A DNA stretch of 64,000 nt from Colocasia esculenta (taxonomy: Eukaryota; Streptophyta; Magnoliopsida; Alismatales; Araceae). The DNA lies in assembly GCA_014218235.1 (NCBI GenBank), contig CM024753.1, forward strand, positions 3,720,001 through 3,784,000, read 5' to 3'. The notes below the pieces were generated by a model. The model was not told where the DNA came from and ran no database searches. It saw only the letters and a list, made by a program, of their open reading frames with translations. Below are positions 1 to 11,930 of the stretch, piece by piece. Position numbers and translations under genes: made by a program. The stretch's first letter is position 1. Each line of letters starts with the position of its first letter.

Positions 1-1
1 C

Positions 2-2641
2 GAAAAGAATATGCTGACTGAGGCTCAGCAAAGAGAATGTGTGGAGGTGCTAGAAGCAGAAGTTGATGAAGAGGGCTTCGTAGACCTCCAGCCAGCACCA
101 GAAGAGCTTGAAGATGGTGGCCAAGCCACAGTGGATGACCTAGTGGAAGTAAACCTTGGCGTGGAAAGTGACTACAGGCCAACCTTCCTAAGTGCCCTCA
201 TCCCAGAAGAAGAGAAGCAGCAATATATCATGCTGTTAAAAGAGTTCCGGGATTGCTTCGCCTGGACTTACAAAGAGATGCCGGGACTCAGCCCCGACGT
301 GGCACAACATATCCTGGCGATTGACCCGAAAACCGAACCGGTCAAGCAAGCTCCTAGAAGGATGAGACCGGAATTGATCAACAAAGTATGTGCTGAAGTG
401 GACAAGTTAATAGATGTGGACTTTGTTGAAGAAAACCAGTACACCACCTGGTTGGCAAACATCGTCCCGGTCAAAAAGAAGAATGGACAGATCCGAATCT
501 GTGTAGATTTTCGAGATCTGAACAAGGCTTTCCCAAAAGACGACTTTCCAGTGTCGATCACTGAAATGATGATAGATGCGACCACCAGACATGAAGCCTT
601 GTCATTCACGGACGGGTCATCCGGCTACAATCAGATATGGATAGCCGAACGGGACAGGGTGCACACCGCCTTCAGGTCACCCAAAGGGATCTTTCACTAC
701 AAGAGAATGCCCTTCGGTCTCAGAAATGCCGGGGCAACCTACCAAAGAGCGATGACAAAAATCTTTGATGAGCTGCTCTATAAAAAGGTGGAGTGCTACA
801 TCGATGACCTCGTGGTCAAAACAAGAAGAAGAGAAGACCATTTGGCCGACCTCAGGGCCGTTTTTGAAAGGCTGAGGCGATATGAGCTGAAAATGAACTC
901 GATGAAGTGTGCCTTCGGGGTATCCAGCGGCAAATTTTTGGGGTTCATCGTCCGATACAGGGGAATAGAAATAGACCCTGTCAAAATCAAAGCCATCCAA
1001 GAGTTGCCGCCACCAAAGAATCTGACCGAGCTCAGGTCATTGTAGGGACGGCTGGCCTACATTCGTAGGTTCGTCTCAAACTTGTCGGGACGATGTCATC
1101 CCTTCCACAAACTGATGGGGAAAGACGTCCCTTTCAAATGGAATCAGGAGTGCCAAAACGCTCTGGATCAATTGAAAGCGTACCTGAACACTCCACCCGT
1201 GTTAGGTGCTCCTGTAAAAGGCCGTCCTCTCATCCTGTATATAGCAACTACAGAACACTCCTTGGGTGCCATGTTGGCGCAAGAGAATGATGAGGGAAAA
1301 GAGCAAGCTCTCTACTACCTTAGTCGAAGGCTAGTGGGGGCAGAAGAGAGATATTCTCCAATTGAGAGAGTATGCCTAGCCTTGGTGTTCGCAGCCAAGA
1401 AGATGAGACATTATATGCTGTCACACGAGGTTAGGCTGATCTCCAGGGCCGACCCCGTTAAATACATACTCTCCCAACCAGCGTTGAAGGGAAGAATAGG
1501 CAAATGGGCTGTCATCTTGATGGAATTTGACATCAAATACATCCCTCAAAAGGCAATCAAAGGGCAGGCGGTAGCTGACTTCTTTGCAGCTCATCCCGTA
1601 CCAGAAAATTCTCCGCTCATCACGGAGCTACCGGAGGATGAGACCCTCGAAGTAAACCAATTGCAAACAGCCACCTGGCAACTTTACTTCGATGGAGCAT
1701 CCAGGATAGAACCGACTGCATACGGCAGCGCCAGAGTCCGAGCGGGGGCAGGTATCGTCTTGAAGTCGCCTGAAGGGGAAGTCACGCACACCTCCTGCTC
1801 AATTAACAAGCCATGCACTAATAACGAGGCTGAATAAGAGGCCTTGATTATCGGCTTGCAAGTGGCCCTCTTCATGAATATAAAGGTGCTGCAAGTCTTC
1901 GGCGACTCAATGCTAATCGTCAAACAAGTGCAAGGGGAGTTTGATGTCAAAAAGCCAGAGTTGCTGCCATACCACCGAAAGGTGAAAAGACTATGGTCAA
2001 AATTCTATCGAATAGATATAGAGCATGTCGGCAGAAGCAGAAATGCACAAGCTGACGCCCTAGCAAAATTGGCCAGCTCCTTGGCGGTGCCACCAAATGA
2101 GAAGCTAGAAGTCATTGTCATGAATCGGCGGCAAGTCCCCAGCATGATAGAAGAAGAGTCTGAAAATGAAGAGAGCGGCCAAGAAGAAGTAGCCGCGGCT
2201 GAAGAGATCATGCAAAAAGACTGGAGAGAACCCTTGCTGCAATGGTTCGAACACCAGCGATTTCCCTCGCAAAGAGAAGAAAGGATCAAGTTGGTCCGAA
2301 TAAAGGACTCGTATGAATTAAGAGGCGGAGTTCTGTTCAGAATCATGGCGGACTCCAAGAAAAAGATCTTGCTAAGGTGCCTGTCACCTGAAGAGGCCGG
2401 GAAGGTCATGAAAGAGGTGCACGCCGGGACCGCTGGCGCCCATCAGGCCGGGCCGAAGATGAAAATAGAAATCAAGAAGCTCGGCTATTACTGGCCAACC
2501 ATGTTTGAAGACTGTGGCAATTTTGCCAAGTCATGTCAAAAATGTCAAGAGCACGCGGTCATCCCAAGGAGACCTCCCGTACATCTGCATCCAACTATTC
2601 CAAGTTGGCCATTTGCACAATGGGTCACGGATGTTGTAGGC
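2..2641 (+). pseudogene. Tat pol, 5' part: reverse transcriptase, RNase H, archaeal-type RNase H, integrase zinc domain
   Basis: A single reading frame runs from the window edge to the solo-LTR junction, broken only by two in-frame stops (TAG 1043-1045, TAA 1835-1837). Domains in order: linker; RT (about 200-1000) with FTDGSSGYNQI and the YIDD catalytic box (about 796-807); Ty3-type RNase H (about 1150-1600) with LGAMLAQ and YSPIERVCLA; archaeal-type RNase H (about 1675-2090) starting YFDGASR, with VFGDSMLIVKQV and RNAQADALAKLAS; integrase H2C2 zinc domain (about 2415-2560) with paired His and CQKCQEH. It ends at WVTDVVG, which holds the first catalytic Asp of integrase. Both stops look like point changes of a sense codon inside conserved motifs (LxGRLAYIRR and NNEAExEALI). 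The protein would act in the cytoplasmic virus-like particle and nucleus; this copy cannot make it. Confidence 0.9.
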
Positions 2642-5600
2642 TGTAACGGACCGGGGTATTTATGCCCATTAAGGCTCCATATCCAGATCCGCCTCCCGCG
2701 AACGCACCGAAGTGTCGCAAGGGATATCTCACACACGAGTCCAGTAAGACTATAAAAGACAAACCACAAGAATATAAGACACAAGAAAGTACATGTGCTC
2801 ATATCTGTTCACAAATTTGTACAACTGTCCCATTACATTAATACATGTCCAATTTAAAAGAGTACAACTACCTGGGGCATACCCCGAGGGAGCACAAGCT
2901 CACACAAGCACTAACTACTAAACTACTGCTGGTGGTACAAGTCTGACGCAACGCCACTGCAAGCCAAACACACGGCAAGCCCTGAAAAGAACTGTAGGGG
3001 AGTGAGCCTCAACAAGTCACTGGCTCAGTAGGGGCTACCCAAAACAACACTGTAACCACAGACACCTCGACCCCAATGGGTCTCACTGGCAACAACAATA
3101 GACAAACCATTTCATGCTCACATCATGACAATAAATAACAATTAAACATGCTTACGATAATAAACATAACGACCTCAGAAGAAAAGTAGGACTACAGGAC
3201 TAACATAATATCATTAGTCAGCCCAACAACCAAAGTGCCTAAACCACAGTCTCACTGGCACACTGCTACAACAACGGGTTGCCTAAATTATAAGCCACAC
3301 AGGCAAGTCATTGCCCAGGCTACAAGCTTTACAGGCGAACCTCAAACACTTGAGTAACAGGATCGCTAACAAAGAGTTGGTCTTTTATACTCCAAATCAC
3401 ACTACATCGGAAACTACACACAAAGTAACGGAACTGGCTACCACGAAGCCAATCACAACACACTAAAACTATAATTGGAATCATATCCAAGAAGAGTAAA
3501 ATTCAACAAGTGGAAGGTCTCACACGGCCTTCACGGAGCATAGCTCAACTAAACCACAACATGCCTAGGCCATAAGCCTCATCGGAAAATTACCCACAAA
3601 GGTAACATAATTAATAATTACAAACTAATCCATAATAATCTTATAAACAAAGATCTACTTAAAGCAATTAGGATACAACAAGTGGCAGGTCAAACCGCAA
3701 GACCTCCACAACACACAAGTACGCGGAAAGGTTAGTACACAATGTACCACCACAAAACTACAAAGTAACCCACGAAGGGAACAAGTACCTACTACTCTGA
3801 GGTACCACAACACAAACACCCGAACAAGGGTACAAGTAGGTGATAAACACCACACTGAACCATAATTATATTGTACCTTTAATTAGGCACAATATTACAG
3901 GTGAAACCTTAATCGATGAGTCACACAAATCACAACTGAGTCACAGCTGTGCCAACACCAGGGCACACCTCGAACTGGTCAAACCTCGACCACGAGTTAT
4001 AAACTCACAAACCACAGTCACTAGCAAAGCACGAGTCAGAAAGAACGACGTCACCACAACTACAACTGGAGCTACTAAGCACGAGTCAGAAAGAACGACG
4101 CCACCACATGGGAACGGACTACTGGCTGATCAGGCCAATATCCAACCCGGACAACACAACACAAGAACTACCTCTCAGTCTCGCAGTCACGGACGAAAGG
4201 TCCAACTGCTGCTCCACTAGGAAGAAGTCAAACAACTGTGGAGACCAACCAACACCACACCTGCAGACACACAACTGCAGGCCCATGCCTGGCACCTCTA
4301 GAGTCTCTGGCCGGAGCACTCTAAAGTGAGGCACTGGAAAACAGGACTAGCTGGGGACCAGTGTCGACTACTGGTGTCCGTACCCCCAACTACGAGCGCG
4401 CTACAAGCGACAAAAGAACAAACTCTGGGAAGTCGCTGCCCCACTGCCGTCTTTCCCTCAGCCGGACGTACAACTCAAACTCAGGAGTGAGGGTGTCCAG
4501 GAAGACGACACAGACCTCAACGGTACCACACTGTACCGGGACAAAACCCTGAGCACAACAAACACACGTGCCTGGCTCACAAAGAACCTGGGGTACCCGA
4601 CTAGAGAGGCATTCCGGAATAGGCGCCGGACCACCACACTCGGCTAGCACAAACCACGATTCTTACACATATAACCTTTACTTATAATTCACAATATACA
4701 AGTGTTAGGATTAGCTTAACATCGGTCACCGTGTGACCCCAAAGCTATCCCACACCAACACATACCTGAACCACAAACTTGCCTATCATTGGTCACCTTG
4801 TGACCTCTAAGTTAACTCACACTAACATATATATAAATCACAATAGCCAATCATATTTGACCTATCATTGATCATCTCATGACCTTCGTGGCAACACACC
4901 ACTTACTACATAAATTAATATAATATTATTCGATAGACAGCAACGAACCAGGGCTAGGTCGGTATGGACCTTCACTGCCCAAACACCATAAAGTCATGGC
5001 TAGGCTCACACAGGAACCTCACTGCCCAATTACTACGATAAATCATAAGAATTACATTACAACAAAGTGTGTAGTAAACACACACTCAAACCACGTAGAC
5101 AATACATGTATATTACACCCTGGATGGTGTACCACACGTCTTCCACGTAAACCACATGTCCAACACATGGACAACACACTCCAAGAGTGCCACGGGTGCC
5201 AACACACCACACATACTACGGAAAGCGATTACGTACATCACATATCATTTACGTAAAACATGCCCATTACATGAGCAGTATGCTCCAAGAGCATAACAAG
5301 TGCATTGGCTCACACCGGTCATCGCCATGCACACACAATCACACAATATTCATAACCAGGAAAACTACGTAAACACACTGCATGGATACATGCACAGGTT
5401 GGCGGCAACATCGACTGCCGCTAATAAAAAGTAAACGGCAAACGATCTAGCCGTTTATCTCCCGGCTGGTGATCTTGGCGGCAAGCGATCTTGACGCCAA
5501 GTTCTCCGGCTTAAAACCCTGCAGAAACCCTAATCCAGTTCTACAGGTTTTCCAACCATTTAAGCTACAGAAAAACATATAAAAACGGTTCCTTTAACAT

Positions 5601-6332
5601 ACTAGAACCCGAACAACCCATTACAACATGCTTTACACATTAAATTCATCAAACCACCCTTTAACCCCGCATGGTACGACTTGATCCGAAAATACAATAA
5701 AAATGCTGGTTCAAGTGATTAAGTCGTGTTTTAATGTTTCTAACAAGCTAACAGGGCTCGACCCCTACCTCAGAAACGCAATTAAACTCCCGAAGAACCT
5801 CGAATCACGCCGAAACCCAAGAATCGTCCCACGAACACCGCGCTCCAATCCGTCATTCCCCGCCCGATCTGCCGCTACCACGCGCACCACGGCCTTCCCA
5901 CGAGCTCCCGCCGACCGTCAGAACTCGCGAAGAAGCTCAAGGGTGAAGGTGGGGGAAGAGGAAGGGAAAGAGAGGGGAAAGAACAGGGCTCGGGTCTGCC
6001 ATAAAAACACAGGCATGCCAGGTTAACGTCAACCCCTAGGCCGTTTAACCAGACCGCCACAACTAGACGTCCACAAAGCCTGACGCCAAGTTCAACAGTC
6101 AACGTCCTCATCGATGGACGTTAACACCATGTTAATGGCACACTACTGCTGCCAACACACAGTCGACGTCACCCATCTGGACGCCAACACACTGTGTCCA
6201 GCAAGTTGAACACCAACACGGATCCAAACCAAACCCGGTAAGGATCTACACACAACACTAATAGGCCTCACATTGGCCACCAAACCCGCTAAACCTGGAT
6301 CCACGAGGATCCGAAAAACGCACGACGTTACA
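2642..6332 (-). mobile_element. Solo LTR (3691 bp) inserted in the integrase coding region
   Basis: The insert starts TGTAAC and ends GTTACA, the short inverted TG...CA termini of an LTR. It is flanked by a perfect 5-bp target duplication, TAGGC at 2637-2641 and 6333-6337. Removing the insert and one TAGGC copy lets the integrase frame run on without a shift, which proves the boundaries. No gag or pol is inside, and no primer-binding or polypurine site is paired with a second LTR, so it is a solo LTR left by LTR-LTR recombination. The - strand start (TGTAACGTCGTGCG then a TTTTTCGG run) resembles starts of plant Ty3/gypsy LTRs, so I infer - orientation. Such long LTRs are known from some Ty3/gypsy lineages. 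It is rich in CACA tracts; short ORFs inside have no recognisable domain. Confidence 0.85.
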
Positions 6333-6337
6333 TAGGC

Positions 6338-7099
6338 CCTCTGCCACCCTCTTCATCGGGATGTAAATACATCCTGGCTATCACCGATTACTTCTCAAGG
6401 TGGGCCGAAGCCGTGGCATTAAGAGAAGTGACAGGGGAGTTGGTGGCACGCTTCATTCAGCGGAACATCATCTTCAGATTCGGCAGTCCGGACCGAATCA
6501 TATCAGACAACAGAACACACTTCAAAAATCAGAAGGTGTTTAAAATGGCCACAAAATACAGAATAGACTGGAGGACTTCCACTCCCTACAACCCGCAAGC
6601 CAACGGCCTGGCGGAAGCCTTCAATAAGACATTGTGCACACTATTGTCCAAGACGGTCAGTGCCAACAAAAGAGACTGGGAGGACCGGATGTACGAAGCC
6701 TTATGGGCCTACCGGACCGTCTATAAAACACCAACGGGCTGCTCACCTTTCTCCCTGGTGTACGGTTCAGAAGCCGTGGTCCCGGTAGAATTGGAAGTGC
6801 CATCTCTCAGGGTAGCCATTCAGCATGGGCTAGCTCCTGAGAATCAGACCAATATTGAAAGAAGGCTTGAAGAACTTTCTGATTTGGATGGGAAAAGACT
6901 GCGAGCTCAACAGAATATCCAAGTCTACCAGGCCCGTATTGCACGCGCCTTCGACAAGCTAGTCAAAGGTCGCGAATTCAAGAAAGGCGGAAGACACCTG
7001 AAGTTGTATCACACATGCCGTCCAGATTTCAGTGGCCAGCACTATGAGCAGCAAGAGGTTGAACAAGAAATAGACCTGGTCGACTTGTTCGATGAATGA
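6338..7099 (+). pseudogene. Tat pol, 3' part: integrase catalytic core and C-terminus
   Basis: Continues the integrase after the solo LTR. Visible are YILAITDYFSRWAEA (about 6366-6410), the second catalytic Asp in IISDNRTHF (about 6499-6525), and the catalytic Glu in NGLAEAFNKTL (about 6601-6635), completing the D,D(35)E triad whose first Asp lies left of the insert. The C-terminal part goes straight from KGREFKKG to RHLKLYH. Related Tat integrases have roughly 40 more residues between these motifs, so I infer an internal deletion near 6985. The stop is TGA at 7097-7099. A distinct A/C-rich tract follows. The piece is not translatable as part of pol because of the upstream insertion. Confidence 0.88.
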
Positions 7100-7908
7100 A
7101 GAGCTCGGCTGCAAAAGAACTGTTGCATTTGCAACAGCAGGGAGTTTCTACCCTCAATTCTCCCATCATTTAAAAAAAAAACAAAACAAAAAAAACAACA
7201 ACAACAAAAAAAACAAAACAACAAACAAAACAAAACAACAAAAAAATGATGACAAAGCAATAAGTTCTTGAACCCTCGGGACATTAGTTGCCAATGACGA
7301 AGAGCCAAAAAAAAAATGCAAAAAAAGGGATGGCATGCAATGCATGGCAAAAAAAATAGAAAAGAGGCAGCTATACCGCTAGCCGGACCATGACTCTGAG
7401 GCGACGAATGTCCCAACCAAATTTATGACACTTTTATGATTTCCGCTGATTTCTGAGGGGAGGACAATGAAAGGAGTCTTCCGTTTCAATTAGCGTATCG
7501 CATATTCATGAGCCGTGCGAAGTTTGTTCGGATTTTCCGCATCTCCCCTCGCATGAAAAAGATCTCTTAAGAAAAATAGGGATAAGAAATTCGTGTTTCT
7601 TAAACACACATAAAAAAAGAAATAATAATAATAATAAAAAAAAGAGACTTAAATGAGAACTATATGCTTTAGCATGCATGAATAGTCGTCATTTAATTAA
7701 CCTGACTCGTACCATCTTTTATGGGCAGGGACCTCTAAAGCTGATGACAGCGACAAGTTTAAGAGATCGACGCCATGAAGTCCCACCGGCGTCGCGCCAA
7801 TCCAACACGAAGCCGCATCGACAATCGGGTTGCAAAGAGGAAAAGCGTCAACAAGCTCGAGCAACCGACGTTAGCCAAGACGTTGGCAGACTACGCCACC
7901 GTCCTCGC
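7100..7908 (+). other. Tat 3' region after pol: A-rich tract, no gene seen
   Basis: The stretch from 7169 to about 7257 is almost pure A with scattered C (AAACAAAACAAC pattern). The rest to 7908 has no convincing ORF or RNA gene. It links pol to the repeat-bearing region and is probably untranslated sequence of the Tat element. Whether the A-rich block serves a role like a polypurine tract cannot be told, because no 3' LTR follows it directly. Confidence 0.5.
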
Positions 7909-8135
7909 ATTATTAAAAAAAAAAAAAGAAGAGAGGCTAAAAATAGAGATGCCTCGTCAGACTTGTCCACTAGGCAAGGGCAAAAAGGACCAAAACCCGG
8001 CTATGGTGAAAACCCGCAAAGAGCGCCATGGGCAAAATCGGGTACCCGCTACGTGAAAACCCGAAAGGGCGCGTAGGCAAAAGCAAGAGGGGGTCGAATT
8101 GGGTGAAAACCCGAAAGGGCGCCCAACTCGATAAT
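7909..8135 (+). repeat. Left copy of ~230-bp direct repeat flanking the minisatellite
   Basis: Starts with an A-run and AAGAAGAGAGGCTAAAAA, then has the recurring phrase GTGAAAACCCG(C/A)AAGGGCG, GGGCAAAATCGGGTACC and GGCAAAAGCAAGAGGGGGTC. The same order recurs at 10390-10628 on the same strand, diverged by small indels. Within each copy the short motif AAAACCCGAAAGGGCGC itself repeats two or three times. The pair brackets the 27-bp array and belongs to the Tat 3' region. Confidence 0.8.
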
Positions 8136-8205
8136 GAGAAAAAAATAATAATAAAGGATGAAGACAAACATCAAATTCCAGCAGATATAAAAGCAAAAGT
8201 CAAAT

Positions 8206-10316
8206 AGAAGACCGTCACCCCGACGGTAGAATAGAAGGCCGTCATCCCGACGGTGGAATAGAAGGCCGTCATCTCGACGGTGGAATAGAAGACCGTCACT
8301 CCGGCGGTAGAATAGAAGGCCGTCACCACGACGGTGGAATAGAAGGCCGTCACTACGATGGTAGAATAGAAGGTCGTCACTCCGACGGTAGAATAGAAGG
8401 CCGTCACTCCGACGGTGGAATAGAAGGCCGTCACTCCGACGGTGGAATAGAAGGCCGTCATCTCGACGGTGGAATAGAAGACCGTCACTCCGGCGGTAGA
8501 ATAGAAGGCCGTCACTCCGACGGTGGAATAGAAGGCCGTCATCTCGACGGTGGAATAGAAGACCGTCACCCCGACGGTGGAATAGAAGGCCGTCACTCCG
8601 ACGGTGGAATAGAAGGCCGTCATCCCGACGGTAGAATAGAATGCCGTCATCCCGACGGTGGAATAGAAGGCCGTCATCTCGACGGTGGAATAAAAAACCG
8701 TCACTCCGGCGGTAGAATAGAAGGCCGTCACCACGACGGTGGAATAGAAGGCCGTCACTACGACGGTAGAATAGAAGGCCGTCACTCCGACGGTAGAATA
8801 GAAGGCCGTCACTCCGACGGTGGAATAGAAGGCCGTCACTCCGACGGTGGAATAGAAGGTCGTCATCTCGACGGTGGAATAGAAGGCCGTCACTCCGGCG
8901 GTAGAATAGAAGGCCGTCACTCCGACGGTGGAATAGAAGGCCGTCACTCCGACGGTGGAATAGAAGGCCATCATCTCGACGGTGGAATAGAAGGCCGTCA
9001 CTCCGACAGTGGAATAGAAGGCCGTCATCTCGACGGTGGAATAGAAGACCGTCACTCTGGCGGTAGAATAGAAGGTCGTCACCACGACGGTGGAATAGAA
9101 GGCCGTCACTGCGACGGTAGAATAGAAGGCCGTCACTTCGACGGTGGAATAGAAGGCCGTCATCTCGACGGTGGAATAGAAGACCGTCACCCCGACAGTA
9201 GAATAGAAGGCCGTCACTCAGACGGTGGAATAGAAGGCCGTCATCTCGACGGTGGAATAGAAGACCGTCACTCCGGCGGTAGAATAGAAGGCCGTCACCA
9301 CGACGGTGGAATAGAAGGCCGTCACTACGGCGGTAGAATAAAAGGCCGTCACCACGACGGTGGAATAGAAGGCCGTCACTACGACGGTAGAATAGAAGGC
9401 CGTCACTCCGACGGTGGAATAGAAGGCCGTCACTCCGACGGTGGAATAGAAGGCCGTCATCTCGACGGTGGAATAGAAGGCCGCCACTCCGACGGTAGAA
9501 TAGAAGGCCGTCATCTCGACGGTGGAATAGAAGGCTGTCATCTTGACGTGGAATAGAAGGCCGTCATTCCGGCGGTAGAATAGAAGGCCGTCATCCCGAC
9601 GGTGGAATAAAAGGCCGTCATCTCGACGGTGGAATAGAAGGCCGTCACTCCGACGGTGGAATAGAAGGCCGTCACTCCGACGGTAGAATAGAAGGCCGTC
9701 ACCTCGATGGTGGAATAGAAGGCCATCATCTCGACGGTGGAATAGAAGGCCGTCATCTCGACGGTGGAATAGAAGGCCGCCACTCCGGCGGTAGAATAGA
9801 AGGTCGTCATCTCGATGGTGGAATAGAAGGCCGTCATCTTGACGGTGGAATAGAAGGTCGTCATCTCGACGGTGGAATAGAAGGCCGTCATCTCGACGGT
9901 GAAATAGAAGGCCGTCACTCTGACGGTGGAATAGAAGGCCGTCATCTCGACGGTGGAATAGAAGGCCGTCATCTCGACGGTGGAATAGAAGGTCGTCGCC
10001 TCGACGGTGGAATAGAAGGCCGTCATCTCGACGGTGGAATAGAAGGCCGTCATCTCGACGGTGGAATAGAAGGCCACCACTCCAGCGGTAGAATAGAAGG
10101 CCATCATCTCGACGGTGGAATAGAAGGCCGTTATCTTGACGGTGGAATAGAAGGCCGTCATCTCGACGGTGGAATAGAAGGCCGTCATCTCGACGGTGAA
10201 ATAGAAGGCCGTCACTCCGATGGTAGAAAAGAAGGCCGTCACCACGACGGTGGAATAGAAGGCCGTCACCTCGACGGTGGAGTAGAAAGTCGTCACTCCG
10301 ACGGTAGACTAGGAGG
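8206..10316 (+). repeat. 27-bp minisatellite array, about 78 units, in the Tat 3' region
   Basis: The unit is close to GACGGTGGAATAGAAGGC plus CGTCATCTC, repeated head to tail for about 2.1 kb with small variants (CATCTC, CACTCC, CACCACG, CATCCCG; GGTGG or GGTAG). Each unit contains the inverted pair GACGG / CCGTC, so single-stranded units can form small hairpins. As 27 is a multiple of 3, one frame stays open on each strand: the - strand reads as nine-residue repeats of MTAFYSTVE type, the + strand as DGGIEGRHL type. These open frames are a by-product of the unit length; no start context or domain supports a protein. It lies between pol and the antisense gene. Confidence 0.95.
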
Positions 10317-10389
10317 CCGTTACTTTGGACAACAAAAGTCCCTGTCGAATTAGCGGCTGATAGACGGCAAAGGATCCCGTCACCTCAAA

Positions 10390-10628
10390 AAAAAAAAAGA
10401 AAAAAAAAGAAGAGAGGCTAAAAATAGAGATGCCTCGTTGGACTCACTCGAACCACCCGTCGAGTGAGGGTAAAAAGGACTCAAACCCGGCCATGGTGAA
10501 AACCCGCAAAGGGCGCCATGGGCAAAATCGGGTACCCCGCTACACGGAAACCCGAAAGGGCGTGTAGGCAAAAGCAAGAGGGGGTCAGGTTGGGCGAAAA
10601 CCCGGAAGGGCGCTCAGCTCGATAATGT
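10390..10628 (+). repeat. Right copy of ~230-bp direct repeat flanking the minisatellite
   Basis: Matches 7909-8135 in order and strand: A-run, AAGAAGAGAGGCTAAAAA, GGTGAAAACCCGCAAAGGGC, GGGCAAAATCGGGTACC, GGCAAAAGCAAGAGGGGGTC. It differs by a short insertion near 10440-10470 and single-base changes. The two copies suggest that the array grew inside a duplicated unit, or that the array separates two ancient tandem copies. Confidence 0.8.
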
Positions 10629-10828
10629 GAACCAAAAAAAAAAAGAAAAGAAAAAAGATGACAAATAAAGATGTGCACACCATGGCAAGGCATCAAGAAG
10701 GAACATCTGTGTCCAAAATAAAATACATTTCATTAGTAGTGAAATAGAGCTACATAAGCATAGAGGCGAGGCCCTCGGGAATAAAAAAAGGGGATATAAA
10801 AGCACAGAAATGAAATGGGTCATATGCC

Positions 10829-11818
10829 TCATGGCAAGTCCCGGAACAGCTCTTCCAGCGACAAGATACCCACATGGGGGGAAGATATTCTTTCTTTCAG
10901 GCTCGCCCTCCTGGATTGGACCTCCGACAATGTCTGCTTCGCCAAAGTCAACCGGTCTTCATCCACCGCAATGGCTAGTTCTTGTTCAGCTTTCAAGTCA
11001 GCAAGGACACCCTGTCTGGCCTCGGCGGCGTGCAATTCAGCTCGCAAAAGATTTATCTTGGAGTCTAACGCCGTTGACTCTTCATCATACTCTCTAATGA
11101 GAGACCGGTGATGCTCCAGGTCGTTGGCCAATGGGTTCAACACCGCTTTACAGTCCGACTGTTGAATTTCCAAAGCATTCATCTGGTCGGACAGCTCGCG
11201 TTGAAGGTAGTCGCAGCGCTTCAAGAGTTTGAGCAACATAGTGACTCTGTTTGCCCAATCATCCAATGAGCAACCCATGATGACTAGAACCCCTGTCATT
11301 TGATCCGCGGCGGCTTTCACCCTCCCGTAGGGGATGGCAGGGTTCTGGCGCACCAGCGTGCGCAAAGAGGACAACTGTCCTTGGACCATGGCGTCTGAAG
11401 AACAAAAGTCTCCGGATGGTCCAACAGTCGGAACCCGAAATTCTACCTGGGCGTCCACCTCTGCCCATAGGCTGGCGTCCACTACGGTAGAGCATGAGGC
11501 GAGCCCCGCTGAAGAGAGGCTGGCCCCGGCTGAAGAGACATCAAGGGCCCCACCAGGAGGAGCAGAAGTTGTCGCTGCTTCAGAAATAGCCACCTCCTTA
11601 TCAGAGATAGCGCTAACAAGTTGGGCAGTCGGCGCCGGAAAAGAATTGGTGCTGTCACAAGAAGGAGCCAATGGCGGACTCACTTCAATCTCAGGGGCGG
11701 GTTCCTTAACCACGCCCGACACTTCACTAATTGGTAATGGGTCTAATATGGGTCCCTCGATGTTTGGAAGGTCGACGCCAACTGTCGGCGAAGACTCGGG
11801 GGGGTTGATTTTCTCGAA
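10829..11818 (-). pseudogene. Tat antisense gene, last exon (coiled-coil C-terminal region)
   Basis: Open - strand frame ending at a stop near 10829. The N-terminal half is Pro/Ser/Ala/Glu-rich (low complexity, probably disordered). The C-terminal half, about residues 205-320, is strongly heptad-like (LLKLLKRCDYLQREL, EYDEESTALDSKINLL), a predicted coiled coil. A 3' splice site (GGAAG/TTCGAG) at 11818/11819 fits phase 0 with the exon ending at 39154. The intron between them carries the 27-kb CACTA element. Role: C-terminal part of the PMD-type protein that Tat elements encode antisense to their main genes; its function is not established. Type is given as pseudogene because upstream exons carry a stop and a frameshift. 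Confidence 0.65.
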
Positions 11819-11930
11819 CTTCCTCAAAATCCTTCAAAAAAGGAAACGGATTAGAAACAGAGGCCTTAAGTCTTTCGCCAACGGAAGCCTACGCTTCAAA
11901 GCACGAGTGGAACACTACAAGAAAAAACGG

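Noticed and set aside
3655..6111. Several short ORFs within the solo LTR
   Set aside because: No domain, low complexity, and LTRs are not expected to encode these.
8171..10296. Three long - strand ORFs made of MTAFYSTV-type repeats
   Set aside because: They are the 27-bp minisatellite read in its open frame; the unit is a multiple of 3, copies vary without codon bias, and no non-repeat domain is attached.
8206..10316. CRISPR-like array
   Set aside because: Units abut without unique spacers, this is plant nuclear DNA, and no cas genes exist.
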